The notes under the pieces are model-generated. The model saw nothing but the letters and a program-made list of their open reading frames with translations, searched no databases and was not told where the DNA came from. Below, piece after piece: positions 1 through 7,061 of a stretch of 18,945 nt of DNA. How positions within the stretch are numbered: position 1 is the first letter of the stretch; every line of letters starts with the position of its first letter. A program made the translations under genes and the position numbers. Source of the stretch: an uncultured Parabacteroides sp. (GTDB lineage Bacteria; Bacteroidota; Bacteroidia; Bacteroidales; Tannerellaceae); the NCBI GenBank assembly GCA_937890135.1, contig CALBYC010000117.1, positions 1-18,945 of the forward strand. The letters run 5' to 3'.

Positions 1-828
1 GAACAAAGCCGTTTCCAATGTCGCTGTCCCTGAAGTGACCAACGCATATTGGCTATGCTGAAGCAACGGGTACGTTTGCTCGAATAGGATTTTAGCAGGG
101 GTTTCCTCCATGTAAGCCTGGTAATAGGCACGTTCTATGCCGGGAGCACCGGCAACCACCGCCGTATACTCGGGATGGAGCGAGGCCACTTTCAACATCA
201 ATGGCAAATTGTCCCGTATTTCCTGTTTCCTGCTCCCGGGCAATATGGCTATGATTCTGTCCCGGTCCAAGTGATTCATCCTCCTAAACGATGTGGCATC
301 CACCGCCCGTTCCCTCATATAATCCTCGACAGAATCAACGGAAGGGTTTCCGACATAATCGACTTCATAGTGCAAATGGTGGAAAAAGTCCTTTTCAAAA
401 GGAAGAATCGAATAAATATGATCCACATACTTGCGGAATGAACGAATCCTGTATTGTTTCCACGCCCAAATTTTCGGTGAAATATAATAATGGACAGGAA
501 GCTTCAATTTCTTTTTGACATACTTGGCCATTTTCAGGTTGAAGCCGGGATAATCTATCAAAATGACGACATCCGGATGGTAATTCCGGATATCTTCTTT
601 GCAAAGCCGCATGTTCCGCATGATGGTTTTTAGGTTCTTCAGCACCGGGACAATGCCCATAAAAGCCATTTCCCGGTAATGTTTCACCAACGTCCCGCCT
701 TGTTTCGCCATCAAATCCCCGCCAAAGAAACGGAAATCCGCATTGCCGTCGCAACTTTTCAACGCCTGCATCAAATTCGAGGCATGCAAATCTCCCGACG
801 CTTCTCCTGCTATCAAATAATACCTCAT
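1..828 (-). CDS. lpxB: Lipid-A-disaccharide synthase LpxB (3' end off window)
   Basis: Glycosyltransferase that joins UDP-2,3-diacylglucosamine and lipid X (2,3-diacylglucosamine-1-phosphate) to make the lipid A disaccharide, a peripheral inner-membrane step of outer-membrane biogenesis. Reading the minus strand from the ATG at 826-828 gives 276 uninterrupted codons to the window edge. The protein opens MRYYLIAGEASGDLHASNLM, the typical LpxB N-terminus with the GEASGD loop. Later it has an HYYISPKIWAWK stretch, an ILPGSRKQEI stretch and finally SGTATLE at about residues 266-272, all family hallmarks. Roughly the last 100 residues lie outside the window. The start is 9 bp after the surE stop, so the two genes are probably co-transcribed. 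There is no frameshift or truncation within the visible part. Identification is secure; the missing C-terminus cannot be judged. Confidence 0.95.
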   Translation of the reverse strand, partial: MRYYLIAGEASGDLHASNLMQALKSCDGNADFRFFGGDLMAKQGGTLVKHYREMAFMGIVPVLKNLKTIMRNMRLCKEDIRNYHPDVVILIDYPGFNLKMAKYVKKKLKLPVHYYISPKIWAWKQYRIRSFRKYVDHIYSILPFEKDFFHHLHYEVDYVGNPSVDSVEDYMRERAVDATSFRRMNHLDRDRIIAILPGSRKQEIRDNLPLMLKVASLHPEYTAVVAGAPGIERAYYQAYMEETPAKILFEQTYPLLQHSQYALVTSGTATLETALF

Positions 829-837
829 AACTGATTT

Positions 838-1608
838 TTATCCTAAGTCCCAGCTCCCCAAATGTTCCAAATAACCATAATCCGTCACATCAATCTTGCA
901 CGGGACCAACGATGCGTATCCTTTATCCAGCCATTCCACATCATTATCCGCCAATTTATCGTCGTTCCGGAAATTCCCCGTCAGCCAATAAACTTTCTCC
1001 CCGACTCCGTTTTCGCCTTCCTTGAACTCGTTCACCCACCTTCCTTCCGCCTGATGGCAGACTTTTATTCCTTTCACGGGTACATCGGTTGGGAGGTTCA
1101 AGTTGAGATAGGTTCCACGGGGCAGGCCTTCCGCCAATACTTTTTCAGCCACCACACGCCCCAAACGGCAGCACTCCGAGAAGTCCGCATCCTCTCTATG
1201 GTCAAGCAAAGAGACGCCAATAGAAGGCACGCCGAACACACAGCCTTCCGCCGTAGCCCCCATCGTGCCGGAATAATGGACACAGATGGCCATGTTCCCG
1301 CCATGGTTAATGCCCGACACCAACAAATCGGGCAAACGGTCCAACAGCACATTGATTGCAAGCTTCACACAGTCCACCGGAGTACCCGTGCAACTATAAA
1401 CCCGCAAATCCTCTTCTTGCCGGATCAGTTTGTAGTTGATGGGCACCAAGGAGGTGATTGCGCTTGCCATTCCCGAGCGGGGACCATCCGGTGCCAAGAC
1501 GACCAACTCGCCCAATCCTCTCAGACCTTGGATTAATTCATTGATTCCTTTAGCCCGGAATCCGTCATCATTCGTAATCAATATCAACGGTTTTTTTCTT
1601 TTTGTCAT
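838..1608 (-). CDS. surE: 5'/3'-nucleotidase SurE
   Basis: Metal-dependent cytoplasmic phosphatase that dephosphorylates nucleoside 5'- and 3'-monophosphates (SurE family). The 256-residue product has the N-terminal LILITNDDG motif with metal-binding Asp14/Asp15, the PDGPRSGM loop (Ser45), and SGINHGGN (Asn101), which together form the SurE metal site; length is normal. The frame stays open about 19 codons upstream, but ATG 1606-1608 (MTKRKKPLIL) matches where the family begins and lies about 27 nt after a -7 promoter element. The gene leads a two-gene operon with lpxB, 9 bp downstream. SurE and lipid A synthesis have no direct biochemical link that I know of, so the pairing is probably positional. 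Confidence 0.95.
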   Translation of the reverse strand: MTKRKKPLILITNDDGFRAKGINELIQGLRGLGELVVLAPDGPRSGMASAITSLVPINYKLIRQEEDLRVYSCTGTPVDCVKLAINVLLDRLPDLLVSGINHGGNMAICVHYSGTMGATAEGCVFGVPSIGVSLLDHREDADFSECCRLGRVVAEKVLAEGLPRGTYLNLNLPTDVPVKGIKVCHQAEGRWVNEFKEGENGVGEKVYWLTGNFRNDDKLADNDVEWLDKGYASLVPCKIDVTDYGYLEHLGSWDLG

Positions 1609-1634
1609 AACTCTATTGCTGTTTGTTCGATGAA

Positions 1635-1642
1635 CAAAGGTA
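1635..1642 (-). promoter_or_regulatory. -7 promoter element for surE-lpxB
   Basis: The minus strand reads TACCTTTG, an exact match to the Bacteroidota -7 consensus TAnnTTTG, 26 bp upstream of the surE start codon. The expected transcription start is around 1631, giving a leader of roughly 23 nt. No convincing -33 TTTG box is visible. It lies about 70 bp from, and points away from, the trmB promoter. Confidence 0.7.
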
Positions 1643-1708
1643 CGTTTTTTATTTTTGGATTCCACTAAGATTCTGTGAAGTTTGTTTTAACATGCACCCG
1701 GTTTGCAC

Positions 1709-1716
1709 TATCTTTG
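1709..1716 (+). promoter_or_regulatory. -7 promoter element for trmB-mrp, abutting the start codon
   Basis: TATCTTTG matches the Bacteroidota -7 consensus TAnnTTTG and ends only 4 nt before the trmB ATG at 1721. Such elements normally place the transcription start a few bases downstream, so the start would fall at or next to the A of the ATG and the mRNA would be leaderless or nearly so. The same 15-mer, TATCTTTGCGGCATG, occurs at hflX (5518-5532). Confidence 0.7.
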
Positions 1717-1720
1717 CGGC

Positions 1721-2479
1721 ATGGGAAAGAATAAATTAGCAAAATTTGATGACATGGCGGCCTATCCGCATGTGTTTCAATTCCCTTTCAGCATATTGAA
1801 GGAGGAAGGATTTCCGATGCGCGGCCATTGGAACGAACAGTTTTTCAAGAACGACCATCCGATCGTCTTGGAATTGGGGTGCGGCAAGGGAGAATATACC
1901 GTCGGATTAGGAAGACTTTTCCCGGAAAAGAATTTCATCGGCGTTGACATCAAGGGGGCACGCATGTGGAGCGGTGCGAAAGAGTCGTTGGAAAGCGGCA
2001 TGGGCAATGTCGCATTCTTGCGCACAAGCATCGAACTGATCGCCCATTTCTTCGCACCGGGCGAAGTAGCGGAGATTTGGATTACTTTCCCTGACCCCCA
2101 AATGAAAAAGGTGAACAAACGCTTGACTTCCACCCGGTTCATGAAGCTATACCGAGAGATTCTCGCTGGCGAAGGAGTTATCCATCTGAAAACGGATAGC
2201 AACTTCATGTACACCTATACCTGCGAGATGGCAAAAATGAACCGCCTTCCGGTGAATGTCCGTACCGATGACCTGTATCATTGCGGATTGGCGGATGAAA
2301 TCCTTTCCATCCGCACCTATTACGAACAGCAATGGCTGGACAGGGGACTGGACATCAAGTATATCCAATTCGTTTGTGAAGAACGGGAAGAATGGACGGA
2401 ACCGGACATGGAAATCGAATTTGATTCGTACCGGAGTTTCAACCGGAGCAAACGCAGCGCGCTGGCCGCTGGCAAGTAG
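1721..2479 (+). CDS. trmB: tRNA (guanine-N7-)-methyltransferase
   Basis: SAM-dependent enzyme that makes m7G at position 46 in the variable loop of tRNAs. The 252-residue product has SAM motif I ELGCGKG (residues 51-57), a FIGVDIKGARMW segment that binds SAM, the catalytic-region motif FPDPQMKK (a phylum-type version of the usual PDPWPKKRH), and a C-terminal TYYEQQW segment for tRNA/SAM binding. I chose ATG 1721 (MGKNKLAKF) over an upstream in-frame TTG at 1703, because the latter lies before the promoter element and is not part of the conserved N-terminus. mrp follows after 51 bp on the same strand with no terminator between, so they are likely co-transcribed. Confidence 0.93.
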   Translation: MGKNKLAKFDDMAAYPHVFQFPFSILKEEGFPMRGHWNEQFFKNDHPIVLELGCGKGEYTVGLGRLFPEKNFIGVDIKGARMWSGAKESLESGMGNVAFLRTSIELIAHFFAPGEVAEIWITFPDPQMKKVNKRLTSTRFMKLYREILAGEGVIHLKTDSNFMYTYTCEMAKMNRLPVNVRTDDLYHCGLADEILSIRTYYEQQWLDRGLDIKYIQFVCEEREEWTEPDMEIEFDSYRSFNRSKRSALAAGK

Positions 2480-2530
2480 CCCTGCCCGCATCGGTCGACG
2501 CAAGGCAATCGAACTTAATCAATAAAAGAA

Positions 2531-3640
2531 ATGACTATATATCCACAACTCATCATGGACGCGCTGAAGAAGGTGCGTTACCCGGGGACGGGAAAGGACA
2601 TCGTTGAAATGGGAATGGTGGAAGACAACATCCGGATAGACGGGATGAACGTGACATTCTCTTTGCTCTTCGACAAACCCAACGACCCTTTTATCCGCTC
2701 GGTCGTCAAAGCGGCCGAAACGGCTATCCAGACATACATCGGTCCGGAAGTGAATATCAAGAACAACATCACGGTCAAGGCAAAGCAGCTGGCTCGCCCC
2801 GAACCGGACAAATTGCTGCCGCAGGTCAAGAACATCATCGCGGTTTCGTCCGGCAAAGGGGGCGTGGGAAAAAGTACCGTTGCCGCCAACCTGGCAGTGG
2901 CACTGGCCCGGCTGGGGTATAAAGTAGGCCTGCTGGATGCCGATATCTTCGGGCCGTCGCAGCCCAAAATGTTCCACCTCGAAGAGGCTCGTCCTTGTAT
3001 GGTGGAAGTAGACGGCAGGGAACTCATCGAACCGGCCGAGAATTATGGCGTGAAAATGTTGTCCATCGGCTTTTTCGTCAACAAGGGGGACGCTGTCTTA
3101 TGGCGTGGAGCCATGGCAAGCAATGCGCTTAAGCAGCTGATCGGGGATGCCAACTGGGGGGAATTGGATTATTTCCTCATCGACCTGCCTCCCGGGACGA
3201 GTGACATCCACCTGACATTGGTACAGACGCTGGCCATCACCGGAGCCGTGGTCGTCAGCACTCCGCAAGAGGTCGCATTGGCTGATGCGCGCAAAGGCAT
3301 CAGCATGTTTACCGGAGAAAAAGTAAACGTCCCGGTATTAGGCCTGGTGGAAAACATGGCATGGTTTACTCCGGCGGAGCTTCCAAACAACAAGTATTAC
3401 TTGTTCGGCAAAGAGGGCTGCAAGCGTCTGGCGGAAGAGTTGAACGTCCCCCTCTTGGGCCAGATTCCGATCGTGCAAAGCATCTGCGAAGGAGGGGACC
3501 AAGGGAAACCGGTCGCGTTGGATCCTGACAGCATAACAGGCGCGGCTTTCCGGGATTTGGCCGAGAACGTTGTAGAGCAGGTTCGCTTGCGCAACGAAAA
3601 CTTAGCTCCCACGCAGCGCGTGCATGTGACAAAAAAATAG
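2531..3640 (+). CDS. mrp: Mrp/NBP35-family Fe-S carrier ATPase (ApbC-like)
   Basis: P-loop ATPase of the Mrp/ApbC/NBP35 family, which carries or assembles Fe-S clusters for delivery to apo-proteins in the cytosol. The 369 residues divide into an N-terminal MIP18/DUF59 domain (about 1-85) and an ATPase domain with deviant Walker A GKGGVGKS (108-115), the LLDADIFGPSQP stretch (134-145) and a Walker B-like LIDLPPGT (216-223). Unlike classical Mrp proteins, the C-terminal CXXC that bridges the cluster in the dimer is missing: after ENMAW the sequence runs FTPAELPNN with no cysteine pair. Only C156 and C297 are present, far apart. The start is the first ATG downstream of trmB. A strong terminator follows the stop by 4 bp. 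Confidence 0.9.
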   Translation: MTIYPQLIMDALKKVRYPGTGKDIVEMGMVEDNIRIDGMNVTFSLLFDKPNDPFIRSVVKAAETAIQTYIGPEVNIKNNITVKAKQLARPEPDKLLPQVKNIIAVSSGKGGVGKSTVAANLAVALARLGYKVGLLDADIFGPSQPKMFHLEEARPCMVEVDGRELIEPAENYGVKMLSIGFFVNKGDAVLWRGAMASNALKQLIGDANWGELDYFLIDLPPGTSDIHLTLVQTLAITGAVVVSTPQEVALADARKGISMFTGEKVNVPVLGLVENMAWFTPAELPNNKYYLFGKEGCKRLAEELNVPLLGQIPIVQSICEGGDQGKPVALDPDSITGAAFRDLAENVVEQVRLRNENLAPTQRVHVTKK

Positions 3641-3643
3641 CAA

Positions 3644-3676
3644 ACAAGGGCTGCTTCACAGCAGCCTCTTGTTTTT
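3644..3676 (+). terminator. Intrinsic terminator of trmB-mrp, probably bidirectional
   Basis: ACAAGGGCTGC (3644-3654), a 6-nt loop, then GCAGCC-T-CTTGT (3661-3672) form an 11-bp stem with one bulged U, followed by a T-run to 3675. On the minus strand the same stem is followed by a T-rich stretch (the complement of the A-run at 3631-3637), so it can also end the convergent exported-protein gene. Confidence 0.85.
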
Positions 3677-3703
3677 CGTATAAAACCTTGATGTAATACC
3701 ACA

Positions 3704-5455
3704 TTATTTATATTTTATCCTTTCCGTCCCTTCATCTGTCTCGATGTGGATGACATGGATGCCCAATTTATCAGGCAAAGGGACAAGGTTGTAGCCATCG
3801 CCCAGCGTGTGCCGTTGCACCTCCTTGCCTCCCATGTCATAAACGGACAAGTGCCCCGTACCTTTCACCCCGTTCAGTTCTATTTTGCCGTTCACCAATC
3901 GATACGAGAACGGGACACCGATTCTTTCCACCGCTGTCGGCTGCGGTCCCGACATTTTCCCGGCATAGGGCAGACCCGCCGAACGAAGCAATAGGTTGTC
4001 CGTATGCTCCTGCTGCACCATGGAGAGTTCAGTCGTCCGGGCGGCTTTCACAAAGAAAGCGGAAAAAGGAGGCAATTGATAAGAACTGCCGATTGCATAC
4101 GGCTGGTATCGGGCACCGTCATACACATACACGTAGCCGTCCAAGTCGGGATTCGGCTGGATGTCCTGCAAAGAGAGGGCTGAAGGATAAGGATTGCCGC
4201 ATAATATCCAGCCATTGTCTTCCGCCTTTCCTCCTTGCAAGTCGTCGGCTTCTATCGGGACGACGGACTCCGGCACATATTCCAATCCTGCGCCCCGGGC
4301 AGAAGTGAAGCAAAGCTCTTGCACGTCGGCCGTCTCATCCAGTGCCACCAAGTACCCTTTCCCTTTCCGCATGACAGGCTCGTCGTCCGTTATGTCCTGC
4401 AGCCCTATGCTCTTCCACTCCGACGCCGTTTGCGATTCCGCAACACGCCGGTGGCTGTCATACTCCATCACGTACAAGACATTATTGACCCCACCGGAAG
4501 TGACCGTCGAGGCATCGCCCAACGTAAAACGTTCATCGATGCCGCTCTTATAAACATCGAACGGGAATGAAACGAAGAACCACTTGCCTTTCAAGGCAAA
4601 AGGATAAACGGCCGTGAACTGTTTCACCGCCAGTTTCCCATTGCCGGTTACTCGTATATCGGATTGGTAAGCAATCAGTTGATTGCAAGAAGCCCTTGAA
4701 TCGACAGAAACGGGGCCTTGCACCAACGCATTCCTCTTCCCCTGCGGAATGAAATGCGACCAGTTCTTATAGTCGTTCCAGTTGCCTTCTCCATTAAGCC
4801 TTGTGTATGGAGGCAGCTTCGCCACCACACTAATGTTGTCTATACAATAGTAGCCATTCGCGGAAGATCCTGATTTTTTTACGATGGACAATGATATTTT
4901 CGTCACCTCAACTTTCCGGAAAACATAATAAGACGTTCCCGTAGAACCTTTTTTATCCGAGAAGCCGCAAGAACTATTATTGGCGGAAGGGGTATAGACT
5001 GAATTTTCAAAAGTGCCCGAAACAGCGGCGGATTCGATTACCGTCGATAGCACATCCGCCTTGTTGACATTTTGCACGGCATACCTCATCATCATATTCC
5101 AAGAACCAAACAACGGGCCGAATACTTCCTTATCGATATAAATATCCAACGCCGTACCGGGATAAATACGGATGGCTTTGGAAGAAGACGCACCTTTGAT
5201 GCCCGTTTCGGAGGGATAGAAGAAATCGTGGTTGCCTTTCGTCACTGAATATTTCGTCATAGACAGCTCCGATTCATCAAAGCCCTCAATAATCACAGTG
5301 TCCTTTACAGGAATGTTCAATGACGTAGCATCATTTACCTGTTCGCTCCATAATTGGGGATTTGTCCATTCGGATTGCGCCTTCAACTGTAATGCAGGAA
5401 AGCCCAACAGCGCCGTGAGTGCCACAGCGGAAGAAAGGAAGTCTAAATTTTTCAT
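3704..5455 (-). CDS. Exported protein of unknown function with T9SS type A-like C-terminal domain
   Basis: I do not recognise this 583-residue protein as a named family. It begins with a signal peptide (MKNLDF, a hydrophobic stretch, then QLKAQS), so mature protein would start near residue 26. The first third looks beta-rich and ends CIDNISVVAKL, the way jelly-roll/MAM-like adhesion domains often end. A GNWNDYKNWS segment follows, like the beta-repeat openings common in Bacteroidota surface proteins. The last ~80 residues, with LSVYDMGGKEV, GIHVIHIETDEG and terminal ERIKYK, resemble a T9SS sorting domain, which predicts export across the outer membrane and surface anchoring or release. I started at ATG 5453-5455, just before the signal peptide and about 35 bp from a -7 element. 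Monocistronic. A structural or adhesive role is only a guess. Confidence 0.85.
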   Translation of the reverse strand: MKNLDFLSSAVALTALLGFPALQLKAQSEWTNPQLWSEQVNDATSLNIPVKDTVIIEGFDESELSMTKYSVTKGNHDFFYPSETGIKGASSSKAIRIYPGTALDIYIDKEVFGPLFGSWNMMMRYAVQNVNKADVLSTVIESAAVSGTFENSVYTPSANNSSCGFSDKKGSTGTSYYVFRKVEVTKISLSIVKKSGSSANGYYCIDNISVVAKLPPYTRLNGEGNWNDYKNWSHFIPQGKRNALVQGPVSVDSRASCNQLIAYQSDIRVTGNGKLAVKQFTAVYPFALKGKWFFVSFPFDVYKSGIDERFTLGDASTVTSGGVNNVLYVMEYDSHRRVAESQTASEWKSIGLQDITDDEPVMRKGKGYLVALDETADVQELCFTSARGAGLEYVPESVVPIEADDLQGGKAEDNGWILCGNPYPSALSLQDIQPNPDLDGYVYVYDGARYQPYAIGSSYQLPPFSAFFVKAARTTELSMVQQEHTDNLLLRSAGLPYAGKMSGPQPTAVERIGVPFSYRLVNGKIELNGVKGTGHLSVYDMGGKEVQRHTLGDGYNLVPLPDKLGIHVIHIETDEGTERIKYK

Positions 5456-5489
5456 AGTTACCGATTTTGTTGATTCATATATTTGACCG

Positions 5490-5497
5490 CAAATATA
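5490..5497 (-). promoter_or_regulatory. -7 promoter element for the exported-protein gene
   Basis: The minus strand reads TATATTTG (TAnnTTTG consensus), 34 bp upstream of the start codon at 5455. It is only about 20 bp from the divergent hflX -7 element, so the two promoters overlap back to back. Confidence 0.65.
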
Positions 5498-5517
5498 CAT
5501 AGAATATTTGAATTGAT

Positions 5518-5525
5518 TATCTTTG
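5518..5525 (+). promoter_or_regulatory. -7 promoter element for hflX, abutting the start codon
   Basis: TATCTTTG is followed by CGGC and then the hflX ATG at 5530, with the same spacing and sequence as at trmB (1709-1723). This predicts a leaderless or near-leaderless hflX mRNA. Confidence 0.7.
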
Positions 5526-5529
5526 CGGC

Positions 5530-6741
5530 ATGAAAGAATTTATCATAAGCGAAGCACAAACCGAAAAAGCGGTCTTGGTGGGTTTGGTCACCCCCCAGCA
5601 GAACGAGCAGAAGGCCAAAGAATATTTGGACGAACTGGCATTCCTGGCCGATACCGCCGGCGTTGAAACCGTAAAGTGTTTTTACCAAAAGCTGGACGGC
5701 CCGAACTCTGTCACTTTTGTCGGGTCAGGCAAACTGCAAGAGATTAAGGAGTATGTGGAGGAGAACGAGATAGGAATGGTTATTTTCGACGACGAGCTTT
5801 CCGCCAAGCAGATCCGTAACATCGAGAAGGAGCTGCAGGTGAAGATCCTGGACCGGACCAACCTCATTTTGGACATATTTGCCCGCCGGGCGCAGACCGC
5901 TCATGCCAAGACCCAAGTCGAATTGGCCCAGTACCGCTACATGTTGCCCCGGCTGACCCGTTTATGGACCCATTTGGAACGTCAGCGAGGCGGCGTGGGA
6001 ATGCGTGGCCCGGGCGAAACCCAGCTGGAAACAGACCGCCGTCTTATCCTGGACAAAATCTCACGGCTGAAGAAAGAGCTGGTGGACATCGACAAGCAGA
6101 AGAGCGTGCAGCGGAAAAACAGGGGCAAGATGGTACGCGTGGCATTGGTTGGTTACACGAATGTCGGGAAGTCCACCTTGATGAACCTGCTGAGCAAGAG
6201 CGACGTGTTTGCCGAAAACAAGCTGTTCGCCACCCTGGACACGACAGTCCGGAAGGTAATCGTGGACAATTTGCCGTTCCTGCTTTCCGACACGGTCGGT
6301 TTCATCCGCAAATTGCCGACGGAACTGGTGGAGTCTTTCAAATCGACATTGGACGAAGTGCGCGAAGCCGACCTGCTGGTCCATGTGGTGGACATATCGC
6401 ACCCCTCTTTTGAAGAACAGATAGAAGTGGTCAACAAGACGTTGGCGGAAATAGACGACCGGGAAAAGCCGATGATCATGGTATTCAATAAAGTGGACGC
6501 ATTCTCGTTTGTCCCCAAGGAGGAGGATGACCTCACTCCACGCACCCGTGAGAATATCGGCCTGGACGAATTGAAGCGGACATGGATGGCCAAAATGCAA
6601 GACAATTGCATCTTCATCTCTGCCAAAGAGCGTACCAACATCGACGAGCTGAAAGCGATGCTTTACGAACGGGTCAAGCAAATCCATATCACCCGCTTCC
6701 CATACAACGATTTCTTATTCCAAAACTACGAAGAGGAATGA
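5530..6741 (+). CDS. hflX: Ribosome-associated GTPase HflX
   Basis: GTPase of the Obg-HflX superfamily that binds the 50S subunit and splits stalled or hibernating 70S ribosomes. The 403-residue product has the HflX N-terminal domain (about 1-195) with the signature RGGVGMRGPGETQLETDRR (153-171), then a G domain: G1 GYTNVGKST (208-216), G3 DTVG (254-257) followed by IRKLPTELVESF, and G4 NKVD. Length and order are normal. The start MKEFIISEAQ matches the family opening in this phylum and lies only 4 nt after the promoter element. It is flanked on both sides by oppositely oriented genes for secreted proteins and appears monocistronic; small hairpins follow the stop. Confidence 0.95.
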   Translation: MKEFIISEAQTEKAVLVGLVTPQQNEQKAKEYLDELAFLADTAGVETVKCFYQKLDGPNSVTFVGSGKLQEIKEYVEENEIGMVIFDDELSAKQIRNIEKELQVKILDRTNLILDIFARRAQTAHAKTQVELAQYRYMLPRLTRLWTHLERQRGGVGMRGPGETQLETDRRLILDKISRLKKELVDIDKQKSVQRKNRGKMVRVALVGYTNVGKSTLMNLLSKSDVFAENKLFATLDTTVRKVIVDNLPFLLSDTVGFIRKLPTELVESFKSTLDEVREADLLVHVVDISHPSFEEQIEVVNKTLAEIDDREKPMIMVFNKVDAFSFVPKEEDDLTPRTRENIGLDELKRTWMAKMQDNCIFISAKERTNIDELKAMLYERVKQIHITRFPYNDFLFQNYEEE

Positions 6742-6756
6742 CCTTGGCTGTTTTCC

Positions 6757-6829
6757 GAAAAGGTCACAGCCTTTTCCTGGAAAGGATGCGGCCTTTTTCC
6801 AAAACCGCTGCGACCTTTTGAAATAAAGG
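6757..6829. repeat. Cluster of short hairpins with a recurring AAGG...CCTTTT motif
   Basis: Three consecutive small inverted repeats follow hflX: GAAAAGG/CCTTTTC (6757-6763 with 6770-6776), GGAAAGG/CCTTTTTCC (6779-6785 with 6792-6800) and CCTTT/AAAGG (6814-6818 with 6825-6829). The units share a degenerate core (AAGG, short GC-rich loop, CCTTTT), as if one element were iterated. The first may serve as the hflX terminator; the T-runs are short. No open reading frame here is convincing. Confidence 0.5.
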
Positions 6830-6856
6830 CCATAAGAAAAAGCGGGCAAGCATCCC

Positions 6857-7006
6857 GGGGTGAGACCAAAACAAGCTGACGCAGAGGTTGTTAAACAGGT
6901 ATCTCTCACCTTTTTCCGTATCTCTCACCTATCTCTCACCCGACCCATGCACCTGTCATTCAGCTTGTTGTCTTACAAAAAACGGAGGGTGAGAGATGGT
7001 GAGACC
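6857..7006. repeat. Intergenic repeat element built on TATCTCTCACC / GGTGAGAGAT
   Basis: TATCTCTCACC occurs three times (6900-6910, 6919-6929, 6930-6940; the last two are in tandem), and an inverted copy, GGTGAGAGATGGTGAGA, lies at 6988-7004. GGTGAGACC appears at both ends of the stretch (6859-6867 and 6998-7006). Inside these, AACAAGCTGA (6870-6879) has its exact inverse TCAGCTTGTT at 6960-6969. With the hairpins before it, this accounts for most of the 320-bp gap 6742-7061, where I see no gene. It could be a dispersed intergenic repeat, a non-autonomous mobile remnant or a binding-site cluster; one window cannot decide. Confidence 0.55.
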
Positions 7007-7061
7007 GATTTTTCAACTTCATGGAGGAAGCGTCCAATGGCTTCATTCATCGATTCCGCCA

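Noticed and set aside
1..825. Plus-strand frames at 175-441 and 291-518 as genes
   Set aside because: They lie opposite the continuous lpxB reading frame and show no family features.
862..1536. Long open frame on the plus strand opposite surE (224 codons)
   Set aside because: It is antisense to a clear surE gene, its translation has no recognisable family, and it has no promoter or start signal; other long antisense frames (10865-11644, 16013-16822) were dropped for the same reasons.
6900..6940. CRISPR array
   Set aside because: The repeats are only 11 bp, two are in direct contact and there are no regular spacers or cas genes.
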